A DNA stretch of 64,000 nucleotides from Paludibacteraceae bacterium (GTDB lineage: Bacteria; Bacteroidota; Bacteroidia; Bacteroidales; Paludibacteraceae), in the NCBI GenBank assembly GCA_017391525.1, contig JAFOYE010000003.1, positions 42,497-106,496 on the forward strand, read 5' to 3'. The position numbers and the translations under genes were made by a program. This document shows positions 43,122-50,498 of this stretch, one piece after another (position 1 is the stretch's first letter; each line of letters starts with the position of its first letter). Below the pieces are notes generated by a model. It was given only the letters and a program-made list of their open reading frames with translations, searched no databases and was not told where the DNA came from.

Positions 43122-43868
43122 TTATCCGATAACTACGAGCAAGTCGTCTTGCATTACACTTTGACCAGCAGCTACAGCGATCTTGGTAACAGTACCGTCG
43201 CAGTCAGACAAGATAGGGTTCTCCATCTTCATTGACTCGAGTACGAGCAAGGTGTCACCTTTCTTGACAGCTTGACCCTCTTTTACTGCTACAGAGATCA
43301 CAGAACCTGGCAATGGGCTATTGATCTTGTTACCACCTACAGGTGCAGCAGCAGGAGCTGGAGCAGGAGCTGGTGCAGGAGCTGGAGCTGGTTTTGGTTG
43401 AGGAGCAGCCACTGGTTGTGGAGCAGGAGCAGCAGCTACGGCTACAGTCTCAATCTCAACGAGCTTGTCGTCTTGCATTACGTTTTGACCAGCTTGTACA
43501 AGCACGTTCTTCACTGTACCTGTGTACTCGCTAGCTACTACGTTCTCCATCTTCATACTCTCCATGGTGAGGAGGGTATCACCCTTCTTCACGCTGTCGC
43601 CTGGTTTCACCATTACCTTAACGATGCTACCTGGCAGTGGGCTCTTAACAGTAGCAGCACCAGCTGGCTTAGCTGCCACAGGAACTGCACTAGGAGCAGC
43701 GGTAGGAGCAGCTACGCGAGCAGCTTTCACTTTCTTAGACTCATTCTTTTGGAACTCAACGATGAAAGAAGTACCGTTCACTACTACTTCTGCTACGTTT
43801 GGTTCTATTTCTTTAACGGTTGTCTCGTATTTTTGACCACCGATAGTAAAATTAAATCCTTTTTTCAT
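43122..43868 (-). CDS. biotin carrier subunit with two tandem biotinyl domains
   Basis: 248 residues from MKKGFNFTIGGQKYETTVKE; an in-frame TTG seven codons earlier is less likely. After an N-terminal domain (1-60) come an Ala/Pro linker, biotinyl domain 1 (about 80-147: SPLPGSIVKVMVKPGDSVKK, ESMKMENVV), a second Ala/Pro linker (PAPAPAPAPAP), and domain 2 (about 180-248: SPLPGSVISVAVKEGQAVKK, ESMKMENPI). Both keep the biotin-accepting Lys of MKM. Most homologues have a single carrier domain of about 140 residues in total, so the duplication is notable. It carries CO2 from methylmalonyl-CoA to the beta subunit. Confidence 0.92.
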   Translation of the reverse strand: MKKGFNFTIGGQKYETTVKEIEPNVAEVVVNGTSFIVEFQKNESKKVKAARVAAPTAAPSAVPVAAKPAGAATVKSPLPGSIVKVMVKPGDSVKKGDTLLTMESMKMENVVASEYTGTVKNVLVQAGQNVMQDDKLVEIETVAVAAAPAPQPVAAPQPKPAPAPAPAPAPAPAAAPVGGNKINSPLPGSVISVAVKEGQAVKKGDTLLVLESMKMENPILSDCDGTVTKIAVAAGQSVMQDDLLVVIG

Positions 43869-44011
43869 AACTTTCTCAATTTTGTTCAATATTGTTCAGT
43901 ATTGTTCAATTTTGTTCAGTATTGTTCAATGTTGAACTACTTTGAACCATTTTGAACTACTTTGAACCATTTAGAACTACCTTGAACCATTTTGAACGCG
44001 CCATCGGCGCC
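43869..44011 (-). repeat. 10-nt word array between biotin-subunit and gamma-subunit genes
   Basis: ATTGTTCAAT/ATTGTTCAGT decamers (about five) switch to their inverted form TTGAACTACT/TTGAACCATT (about six), then the palindrome GCGCCATCGGCGC next to the gamma-subunit stop. Direct and inverted halves could pair over about 50 bases. Confidence 0.85.
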
Positions 44012-44386
44012 TTATCTATGTAAATTGTTCATGCCGTACATCTTGTTGTTCCATTGTGTACGGTGTGGTTGAATAGTAATTTTGGTATCTTCCTCATCGT
44101 GTACACCATTATAATAAAGGTGCAACGCGAGGGCAATGGCAGCGGTACTATCAGCAGTCAATGTGATCGTGTCGCTCAATGTACTCTTGGTATGGGTAAC
44201 TGTTTCTGTGGTAGTTGGTTGCACTTTCTTGGCTTTCACGCGTGGTTGCATGATCCAACCTAGAAGTTTCATTACGTAAACGAAAACCAACAGCAATAGT
44301 ACCACCATACCAAAGCCAAGACCGGTGATAAACCAAGTCTGAGCTGTAATGCCGGCAGTTTCGGCTGCAACTTGAAGTAACATCAT
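44012..44386 (-). CDS. OadG-type gamma subunit of the sodium pump decarboxylase
   Basis: 124 residues: one N-terminal membrane helix (WFITGLGFGMVVLLLLVFVY) and a soluble tail (KAKKVQPTTTETVTHTKSTL ... HDEEDTKITIQPHR). The small size, single helix and position between the carboxyltransferase and biotin-carrier genes identify it as the gamma subunit that holds the complex at the membrane. The C-terminal region (IALALHLYYNGVHDEEDTKI) is typical of the Bacteroidales version. Confidence 0.85.
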   Translation of the reverse strand: MMLLQVAAETAGITAQTWFITGLGFGMVVLLLLVFVYVMKLLGWIMQPRVKAKKVQPTTTETVTHTKSTLSDTITLTADSTAAIALALHLYYNGVHDEEDTKITIQPHRTQWNNKMYGMNNLHR

Positions 44387-44593
44387 ATTCTTAGTTTTTT
44401 GTTTCGTTTCACTTCACGTTACCTGTCGCTTTGCGACGTAATCTGCTTCGCGTTGTCTGCTTTGCGTTGTCTGTCGCTTTGCGACGTTGTCTGCTTCGCG
44501 TTAACGTTTACTTCAAACGTCCGCAGGACTTATAACTTGATAACGTCGAAGACCTATAACGTCTAAAAGACATGTAACGTTCACATCGTGAAC
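44387..44593 (-). repeat. string of short palindromes separated by 7-nt words between mmdA and gamma-subunit genes
   Basis: Minus strand after the mmdA stop: GTTCACGATGTGAAC, GTCTTTTAGAC, GTCTTCGAC, GTCCTGCGGAC, GTCGCAAAGCGAC (twice), with GCGAAGC/GCAAAGC units, separated by AGACAAC, GTTATAG or GTTACAT-like heptamers. The first palindrome ends exactly at the stop codon. Confidence 0.9.
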
Positions 44594-46150
44594 TTAAAGT
44601 GGAATATTAGAGTGTTTCTTGAGAGGGTTGGTCAAGCGCTTGGTTTGCAAGTTCTCGAATGCGCGAACGATACGCTTACGAGTGTTGCGTGGCTCGATGA
44701 TATCATCGATATAACCGCGGTTAGCTGCTTGATATGGGCTAGCGAACAAGTCTTTGTACTCAGCCTCCTTCTCAGCAATAAATTTCTTTCTCTCTTCTGG
44801 ATCCTCGATAGCCTTGATAGCTTTAGCTTGCAATACACCTACGGCGCCACTTGCACCCATCACAGCGATCTCAGCGTTTGGCCATGCATAGCATACATCG
44901 CCGCGGAGTTGCTTACAACTCATCACGATGTGGCTACCACCGTAAGACTTACGGATAGTCACTGTCACCTTAGGCACAGTTGCCTCGCCGAAAGCAAACA
45001 TCAACTTTGCTCCGTGATCGATGATACCAGCGTACTCTTGACCTGTACCGCAGAGGAAACCAGGAACGTCTACGAGGGTAAGGATTTGGATATTAAATGC
45101 GTCGCAGAAACGAACGAAACGAGCTGCCTTACGACTAGCGTCGCAGTCCAATACACCTGCCAACCAGTTTGGTTGGTTAGCGATGATACCGGTAGAACGG
45201 CCGTTGAAACGTGCGAAACCGCAGATGATGTTCTTAGCGTAGTCTTTTTGAACCTCCATGAAGTCGCCGTTATCTACGATGGTGTAGATGATGTCCTTCA
45301 TGTTGTATGGTTTGTTTGGATCATCTGGAACGATCTCGTTCAAGCTCTCCTCTACACGCATTGGATCATCGGTGCAGTTCATGAGTGGAGCCTCCTCCAT
45401 GTTGTTTTGTGGGATGAAGCTTACCAAGCGGCGAACCTCTGCCAATGCCTCTTCCTCAGTAGCTGCTACGAAGTGAGTAACACCAGACTTGGTTGCGTGC
45501 ACTTTAGCACCACCCAATTGCTCTACGGTTACGTCTTCACCTGTCACGCTCTTTACTACCTTTGGACCAGTGATGAACATATATGAGTTGTTCTCGGTCA
45601 TCATGATGAAGTCGGTCAACGCTGGGCTATATACCGCACCACCGGCGCAAGGGCCAAAGATCACAGAGATTTGTGGCACTACACCAGAAGCCAAGATGTT
45701 ACGCTCGAAGATCTCAGCGTAGCCTGCCAATGCGCAAGCACCTTCTTGAATACGAGCACCACCTGAATCGTTCAAACCGATGATAGGAGCACCGAGTTTA
45801 ACAGCTTGATCCATTACGTTGCAGATCTTGAGAGCCATGGTCTCGCTGAGTGAACCACCGATTACGGTAGCGTCTTGTGCGAATACGAATACGAGGCGGC
45901 CGTCGATAGTACCACTACCTACTGCTACACCGTCACCCAAGAATACTTTTTTCTCCATACCGAAGTCGTGGCAACGGTGTGTGAGGAACATGTTTACTTC
46001 CTCGAATGAACCCTCATCGAGGAGCATGTTGATACGCTCGCGAGCAGTGTAGCTGCCCTTAGCGTGATGTTTTTCTACTGCTGCTTCACCGCCACCGGCT
46101 GCTACCTTCACGCGGTTGTCAATCAGTTTTTGCAATTTTGTTGTATCCAT
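44594..46150 (-). CDS. mmdA: methylmalonyl-CoA decarboxylase carboxyltransferase (alpha) subunit
   Basis: 518 residues. It moves the carboxyl group of (S)-methylmalonyl-CoA to biotin, giving propionyl-CoA. Crotonase-like carboxyltransferase signatures: AAVEKHHAKGSYTARERINM, FAQDATVIGGSLSETMALKI, GLNDSGGARIQEGACALAGY, FGPCAGGAVYSPALTDFIMM, and the C-terminal DVPGFLCGTGQEYAGIIDHG. The operon context (epimerase upstream, biotin carrier and Na+ pump downstream) favours the decarboxylase over a biotin-dependent propionyl-CoA carboxylase. Confidence 0.93.
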   Translation of the reverse strand: MDTTKLQKLIDNRVKVAAGGGEAAVEKHHAKGSYTARERINMLLDEGSFEEVNMFLTHRCHDFGMEKKVFLGDGVAVGSGTIDGRLVFVFAQDATVIGGSLSETMALKICNVMDQAVKLGAPIIGLNDSGGARIQEGACALAGYAEIFERNILASGVVPQISVIFGPCAGGAVYSPALTDFIMMTENNSYMFITGPKVVKSVTGEDVTVEQLGGAKVHATKSGVTHFVAATEEEALAEVRRLVSFIPQNNMEEAPLMNCTDDPMRVEESLNEIVPDDPNKPYNMKDIIYTIVDNGDFMEVQKDYAKNIICGFARFNGRSTGIIANQPNWLAGVLDCDASRKAARFVRFCDAFNIQILTLVDVPGFLCGTGQEYAGIIDHGAKLMFAFGEATVPKVTVTIRKSYGGSHIVMSCKQLRGDVCYAWPNAEIAVMGASGAVGVLQAKAIKAIEDPEERKKFIAEKEAEYKDLFASPYQAANRGYIDDIIEPRNTRKRIVRAFENLQTKRLTNPLKKHSNIPL

Positions 46151-46302
46151 TTCTATTTTTTTGTATTTGATATTTGTTCAACATTGTTCAATATTGTTCA
46201 CTGTGGTTCAACATTGTTTTCGAAAAACAACTCTGAACGCGCTTTTGCGCTTTGAACCATCCTGAACGCGCCGCAGGCGCATTGAACGGAAGTTGCACTT
46301 CC
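46151..46302 (-). repeat. 10-nt words and palindromes between mce and mmdA
   Basis: GTTCAACATT/GTTCAATATT decamers and TTGAAC words are interrupted by the palindromes CGCTTTTGCG, GCGCCGCAGGCGC and GGAAGTTGCACTTCC, the last ending near the mce stop codon. Confidence 0.85.
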
Positions 46303-46716
46303 TTATTTTGGTTGCTCGCAGAGCTCTGTCAAGATACCCTTGGTTGATTTTGGGTGCAAGAATGCGATCATGAGGTTCTCAGCGCCTTTGCGTGGAGCTT
46401 TGTCGATGAGTTGGATGCCAGCTGCCTCTGCCTCTGCCAATGCCTCCTCTACGCTTTCAACGTTGAATGCAACGTGGTGAATACCACCCTTGCCACCGTT
46501 CTTCTCGATGAACTTAGCGATAGATGACTCTGGGCTAGTTGCCTCAAGAAGCTCGATCTTCACTTCACCTACTTTGAAGAAAGCGGTTTTTACTTTTTGG
46601 TCAGCTACCTCTTCGATAGAGTAGCACTTACCACCAGTTAAGAACTCGAAGAAAGGCATTGCCTCCTCCAAACTTGTTACAGCGATTCCAAGATGCTCAA
46701 TGTGAGTTGGTTTCAT
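46303..46716 (-). CDS. mce: methylmalonyl-CoA epimerase
   Basis: 137 residues of the vicinal-oxygen-chelate fold. Metal ligands: His8 in HIEHLGIAV, then the second repeat with GGIHHVAFNVESVEEALAEA and the late Glu in GILTELCE. It converts (R)- to (S)-methylmalonyl-CoA, feeding the decarboxylase encoded next. First gene of the operon: a TTG-N20-TACCTTTG promoter lies about 120 bases upstream, giving a fairly long leader. Confidence 0.95.
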   Translation of the reverse strand: MKPTHIEHLGIAVTSLEEAMPFFEFLTGGKCYSIEEVADQKVKTAFFKVGEVKIELLEATSPESSIAKFIEKNGGKGGIHHVAFNVESVEEALAEAEAAGIQLIDKAPRKGAENLMIAFLHPKSTKGILTELCEQPK

Positions 46717-46839
46717 TGTTTTTTTTTAGATTTTGTGACTCTGGACTCGGGGATACTAATTCCTGTTCTCCTTGCTCAAAAGTCGGGTTAATAATTTATG
46801 GTTTGTTGTTGAATTTCCCTATTTTTGCAAATTAGCGTA

Positions 46840-46870
46840 CAAAGGTACTACAAAAAATGCACATACGCAA
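46840..46870 (-). promoter_or_regulatory. promoter of the methylmalonyl-CoA operon
   Basis: Minus strand TTG, N20, TACCTTTG with extended TTGCGTATGTGC. The leader to the mce start is about 115 bases. Confidence 0.75.
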
Positions 46871-47532
46871 GTAAAGTGAGAAATATTTGCAAAAAAAGAT
46901 AGATACATCTATCTCATAGTCATTAAATAGCCGATGGGAACTTGTTCATAATTGGCTATTTGAGGACTATGATAGGGTGCAACCCATTTTGCAAATATTT
47001 CGAGCGATCTTGTGTATGTGCTGCATTGAGCGTGAAGGAGTGCGACGGAACGCACTCCGAGTGTTGTGCCCGAAGAGTTCCCACTCTGAGGAATCAGCAC
47101 AACACATAGAATGGCGCGACCCTACGGGGTCCCCGACCAATTTCGTGAATTGGTGGGGTGTTGAATTGCGGTCACGCAGCCGTATGGCTATAGGGTAGTG
47201 CCGTACAGGGTAGGCACGACCGCCTATGGTCTATGATATTACATCAACGATGTTGTTGCTTTATAATAGCAGGCAGATGTTCGAAGGTACTACTTTTTTC
47301 TGAATCGTGCAAATAATAATTGTTAATTATTAGTTAATTCCTGTTTTGCTACATAAAAGTGACAAATATATGAATGGTTTAGTGCGTAATTTTTCCGCTT
47401 TGATTGGAGCCGTGTTCTTGCCCCTATTAAGTATGTATATATTCCCCTATATAGGGGGAATAATACTTAAGGGGCTACGGCTCCTGTTCAAAAGCCACCA
47501 AACAATAGAACCATTAGTCCGCCCTCTAAACA
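46871..47532. other. palindrome-rich intergenic region with no recognisable gene
   Basis: Contains an interrupted stem CATAGTC..AAATAGCC/GGCTATTT..GACTATG (46915-46971), GAGTGCG/CGCACTC (47038-47057), GTGTTGTGC/GCACAACAC (47061-47105), GACCCTACGGGGTC (47118-47131), CCAATT/AATTGG (47138-47153) and a long hairpin (47406-47484). Short open frames here are interrupted by these structures and look random. Confidence 0.6.
47406..47484. repeat. 79-base imperfect hairpin
   Basis: GGAGCCGT pairs with ACGGCTCC, CCCCTATTAAGTAT with ATACTTAAGGGG, and the centre is CCCCTATATAGGGG. It lies 48 bases after the stop of the minus-strand gene at 47533. It could be a terminator-like structure or a miniature inverted element. 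Confidence 0.7.
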
Positions 47533-47907
47533 CTAAACTTTTAGTTTTTCATGCATCCTTGCTATCACAAATCCGCGCAGAGTAGAGTAGTGTTTTTCGC
47601 CCTGCTTTGGATGTAGAAATTGCTGCTCAAAAAGGGACTGCCAATAGGCTACTCGTTCAGGATTGCTAAGTTCTTCTTTAGCAAGTAGTTGCACCTGCTG
47701 AAAGAGTTCGCGATTTTTAGTTGCTGCTTCCGACCATTTACCTTCATGACGATGGTATATGTACGTCTCAGATGGACCATAAATTGGTCTGCCTTTGGCA
47801 TCTCTGCCATAGCATTTGCGACGAGTGACAGTCACGCGACCATCACGAGTAGATGACAACTTGCCAGTCATATTCTCAACTGGCGAAATAAATGTAGTTT
47901 GTGACAT
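47533..47907 (-). CDS. conserved-looking small protein of unknown function
   Basis: 124 residues, basic, no signal peptide or membrane helix. The first half is strand-rich (MTGKLSSTRDGRVTVTRRKC, then YGRDAKGRPIYGPSETYIYH), the second half helical (KNRELFQQVQLLAKEELSNP). It resembles small Bacteroidales hypothetical proteins that often have several copies. I cannot name a function. It is a single gene; the upstream 540 bases contain an 11-nt array. Confidence 0.65.
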   Translation of the reverse strand: MSQTTFISPVENMTGKLSSTRDGRVTVTRRKCYGRDAKGRPIYGPSETYIYHRHEGKWSEAATKNRELFQQVQLLAKEELSNPERVAYWQSLFEQQFLHPKQGEKHYSTLRGFVIARMHEKLKV

Positions 47908-48004
47908 AATTAATTAAGAGTTTTAGTTAGGTTAGATATATATAAATTTTTAATTTTCGGCTTGGTTTTCTCTAATTTTTGTTATGAAGCATTACTGTCA
48001 ATTA

Positions 48005-48070
48005 CGCACAATACACGCACTATTCACGCACTATTCACGCACTATTCACGCACAATAGACGCACAATAAG
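48005..48070 (+). repeat. 11-nt tandem array (6 units)
   Basis: CGCACAATACA, CGCACTATTCA (three times), CGCACAATAGA, CGCACAATAAG in perfect 11-nt register. Confidence 0.9.
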
Positions 48071-48227
48071 CGTATCATTTAGCACATTTCTTTATAAGAT
48101 TCTGCTGCTAAATATGAGTACAAAGATACAACAAAATTCTCATTTTTCCAAATTTTTAGAGGACTTTTTTGTAAAAAAATACCACTCGTTTACTAGTGTA
48201 AGGTATCCGGCGACAGGCGTGTTCGAA

Positions 48228-48319
48228 AAAGACAGAAAGACAGATAGACAGAACTTTTTTAATCTTCGTCCGCGCACGTACGGGGACGAGATAGAGAATT
48301 CTTCTGTCTTTCTGTCTTT
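48228..48319. repeat. 16-bp perfect inverted repeat with inner palindrome
   Basis: AAAGACAGAAAGACAG (48228-48243) and its exact reverse complement (48304-48319) flank 60 bases that contain CGTCC/GGACG (48267-48288). Confidence 0.8.
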
Positions 48320-48343
48320 ATGGCTAAAAAATTCAACAAACTC

Positions 48344-48374
48344 TTGCACATCTCAAAAAAAAACACTACCTTTG
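48344..48374 (+). promoter_or_regulatory. promoter of the 153-residue protein gene
   Basis: TTG, N20, TACCTTTG, 78 bases before ATG 48452. Confidence 0.7.
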
Positions 48375-48451
48375 CGCGCAAAGGTCAAAATACTTTGACT
48401 TTTTGCATAAAATAGCAACTAGAATCCGCGCGATGTTCAAATGAATACAAT

Positions 48452-48913
48452 ATGACAACTTTAACACCAGAACAGAAAGAGGCTCAAATGGCGAGCATGA
48501 AATCCTTTGATGAGGAGATGCCTTCAGTGGGTATCTTTTGGTATGACCCTCAAGAACACGAGTTCTTTGGTGTGTATAAGAAAGAGCTGACACCAAAGAT
48601 GATTGAGGAGGCTGCTGACAAGGGATTACCTTTTATCAATTATCCTAAATTGCATCGTCAAATATGGAAAGAGCGGTATTTCCGTGCATTGGCATCGCAT
48701 AAACCCACTCGTTTCACGGGAGATTATACGATGATACCTCGAGGTCGTGTCGCATGGAATATTGATAAGTTCATTGTTTTTGTTGGCAAGTGGGCGGAAG
48801 ATATACAAGACGAGTTGACAGAGTTGATCAATCAGCACTTTGCATTGCCATTTTTTGAGTTTGTCTATGATGAGCATTGGGACTTAGGGCATGGCTGGTC
48901 TGGTGACTTCTAA
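48452..48913 (+). CDS. uncharacterised soluble protein
   Basis: 153 residues, no signal peptide. Aromatic-rich with several short conserved-looking blocks: VGIFWYDPQEHEFFGVYKKE, FINYPKLHRQIWKERYFRAL, DYTMIPRGRVAWNIDKFIVF, and an acidic C-terminus with YDEHWDLGHGWSGDF. I do not recognise a named domain. Own promoter; the BspA/TonB gene follows 61 bases later and might be partly co-transcribed. Confidence 0.72.
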   Translation: MTTLTPEQKEAQMASMKSFDEEMPSVGIFWYDPQEHEFFGVYKKELTPKMIEEAADKGLPFINYPKLHRQIWKERYFRALASHKPTRFTGDYTMIPRGRVAWNIDKFIVFVGKWAEDIQDELTELINQHFALPFFEFVYDEHWDLGHGWSGDF

Positions 48914-48974
48914 CCCACCCAACTCCTATACATTAAGGCATCTTAAAGGAAATTAGTAACCATAAAAGAATATA

Positions 48975-50378
48975 ATGATTATGAAAAAGTTACTCACAAT
49001 TATTGCCCTTGCTATCAGCGCTATGACGGTGATGGCAGAGGAGTTTAAGATCGGCAAACTGACATTTGAAATTACATCGCCAACTGAGGTTCGTCTGTCG
49101 GATGCTGCTGATGATATCACAACAGTCAATCTTGACAAGACCATCGATTATCAAGGCAAAATGTATATGGTAACGAGTATAGGAGATAGGGCGTTCTATT
49201 ATTGCTCTTCTTTGACTTCCGTGACTATTCCTAATAGCGTAACGAGTATTGGAGATTTTGCATTCTTTGGTTGCGAATCATTGAGTTCTCCTATCTACAA
49301 TATACATTGTTTTGCTTTTATGCCTACTTCGTATTCTGGTGCATATACAATTCCAAACAGCATAAAGCAAATCGCAGGTGGGGCGTTCTGGGATTGCTCC
49401 TCGATGAAATCCGTGACTATTCCTAACAGCGTAACAAGTATTGGAGGTGGAGCGTTCTCTAATTGCTCCTCATTAACTTCCGTTACTATCCCTAATAGCG
49501 TAATGAGTATTGGAGATTGTGCGTTCTCTGATTGCTCCTCATTGACTTCCGTCACTATCCCTAATAGCGTGACGAGTATTGGATATGGGGCGTTCTGGGG
49601 TTGCTCCTCTTTGACTTCGGTCACTATCCCTAATAGCGTGACGAATATTGGATATAAGGCGTTCTCTGGTTGCACTGGTTTAACTTCCATTACCATCCCT
49701 AATAGCGTAACGAGTATAGGATATTGGGCGTTCGAGGATTGCTCCTCATTGACTTCTATTGCTATCCCTAACAGCGTAACGAGTATTGCAGGTTTGGCGT
49801 TCGAGGATTGCTCCTCGCTGACTTCCGTGACTATTCCTAATAGTGTGACATGGATTGGAACTGGTGCGTTCTCTGGTTGTGAGGCCCTAACTAAGCTTAA
49901 CTACAATGGTATGCAAGCTCAATGGAAACAAATAGAAAAGGATGGCGATTGGATGGAAGGTTCTAGTGTTGAACTTATCCATTGTTTGGATGTGATGATC
50001 GTCATGACGAAAGAAGATGACATAGTTGAATTAGAGGACGAGATTTTCATGATTGTAGAGACAATGCCTGAGTTCCCTGGTGGTCAACAAGCGATGATGA
50101 AGTTTATTGCTGAGAACGTCCAATATCCAGCCAATGCAATGGAGAAAGGAGGTCGTGTGGTTTGCCAATTCGTGGTTGAGAAAGATGGTCACATTGGTGA
50201 TATTCAAGTTGTTCGTACATCTGGTGATGCATCCTTGGACAAAGAGGCTGTACGTGTGATTGGTACTATGCCTAAGTGGAAACCAGGAATACAACTTGGA
50301 AAGCCTGTACGTGTGACTTTCACTCTCCCAATAAACTTTAAACTAAGCGACGAACCAAAGGAAAGTACTAAGCCCTAG
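48975..50378 (+). CDS. BspA-like leucine-rich-repeat protein with TonB C-terminal domain
   Basis: 467 residues. Signal peptide (about 3-21, ending TVMA), a short beta domain, then about ten 23-residue LRR_5 repeats (consensus TIPNSVTSIGxxAFxxCSSL) from residue 55 to 310. These are encoded by near-identical 69-base DNA repeats. After a linker, residues about 365-460 form a TonB C-terminal domain (PEFPGGQQAMMKFIAENVQY, GRVVCQFVVEKDGHIGDIQV, ASLDKEAVRVIGTMPKWKPG). LRR_5 proteins are usually surface adhesins, whereas TonB domains work in the periplasm. The combination in one exported protein without a TonB membrane anchor other than the signal helix is unusual. Confidence 0.85.
   Translation: MIMKKLLTIIALAISAMTVMAEEFKIGKLTFEITSPTEVRLSDAADDITTVNLDKTIDYQGKMYMVTSIGDRAFYYCSSLTSVTIPNSVTSIGDFAFFGCESLSSPIYNIHCFAFMPTSYSGAYTIPNSIKQIAGGAFWDCSSMKSVTIPNSVTSIGGGAFSNCSSLTSVTIPNSVMSIGDCAFSDCSSLTSVTIPNSVTSIGYGAFWGCSSLTSVTIPNSVTNIGYKAFSGCTGLTSITIPNSVTSIGYWAFEDCSSLTSIAIPNSVTSIAGLAFEDCSSLTSVTIPNSVTWIGTGAFSGCEALTKLNYNGMQAQWKQIEKDGDWMEGSSVELIHCLDVMIVMTKEDDIVELEDEIFMIVETMPEFPGGQQAMMKFIAENVQYPANAMEKGGRVVCQFVVEKDGHIGDIQVVRTSGDASLDKEAVRVIGTMPKWKPGIQLGKPVRVTFTLPINFKLSDEPKESTKP
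49180..49890 (+). repeat. 69-base coding repeats of the LRR gene
   Basis: About ten units containing CCTAATAGCGTAACGAGTAT and GGCGTTCT-type words at 69-base spacing. Units are close enough at DNA level for recombination, which could change repeat number. Confidence 0.85.
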
Positions 50379-50431
50379 GGTAATACTTTTTTATCATATC
50401 TCAAAAAAATGCGCATAATAGCAACTTTTTC

Positions 50432-50462
50432 TTGCGTATTTGAAAAGATCTTTGTAATTTTG
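50432..50462 (+). promoter_or_regulatory. promoter of the 279-residue secreted protein gene
   Basis: TTG, N20, TAATTTTG with TTGCGTAT. It rules out the in-frame start at 50409 and selects ATG 50499. Confidence 0.75.
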
Positions 50463-50498
50463 CGGCATATACCGAATAACTTATTAACTCAGATACCT

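Larger units (their letters stand above)
47908..48451. other. 544-base intergenic region with an 11-nt array, a long inverted repeat and a promoter
   Basis: Holds the 6 x 11-nt array (48005-48070), the inverted repeat at 48228-48319 and the promoter of the next gene (48344-48374). Open frames crossing the inverted repeat have no start signal or family resemblance and are not called. Confidence 0.6.

Noticed and set aside
47346-47585. A 79-codon open frame on the plus strand
   Set aside because: It runs through the 79-base hairpin and overlaps the convergent gene at 47533; no start signal or family likeness.
48114-48398. Open frames on both strands
   Set aside because: They are formed by the inverted repeat at 48228-48319 and end at the promoter of the next gene.
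49180-49890. Regular 69-base repeats suggesting a CRISPR or satellite
   Set aside because: They are in-frame LRR_5 coding repeats; there are no unique spacers.
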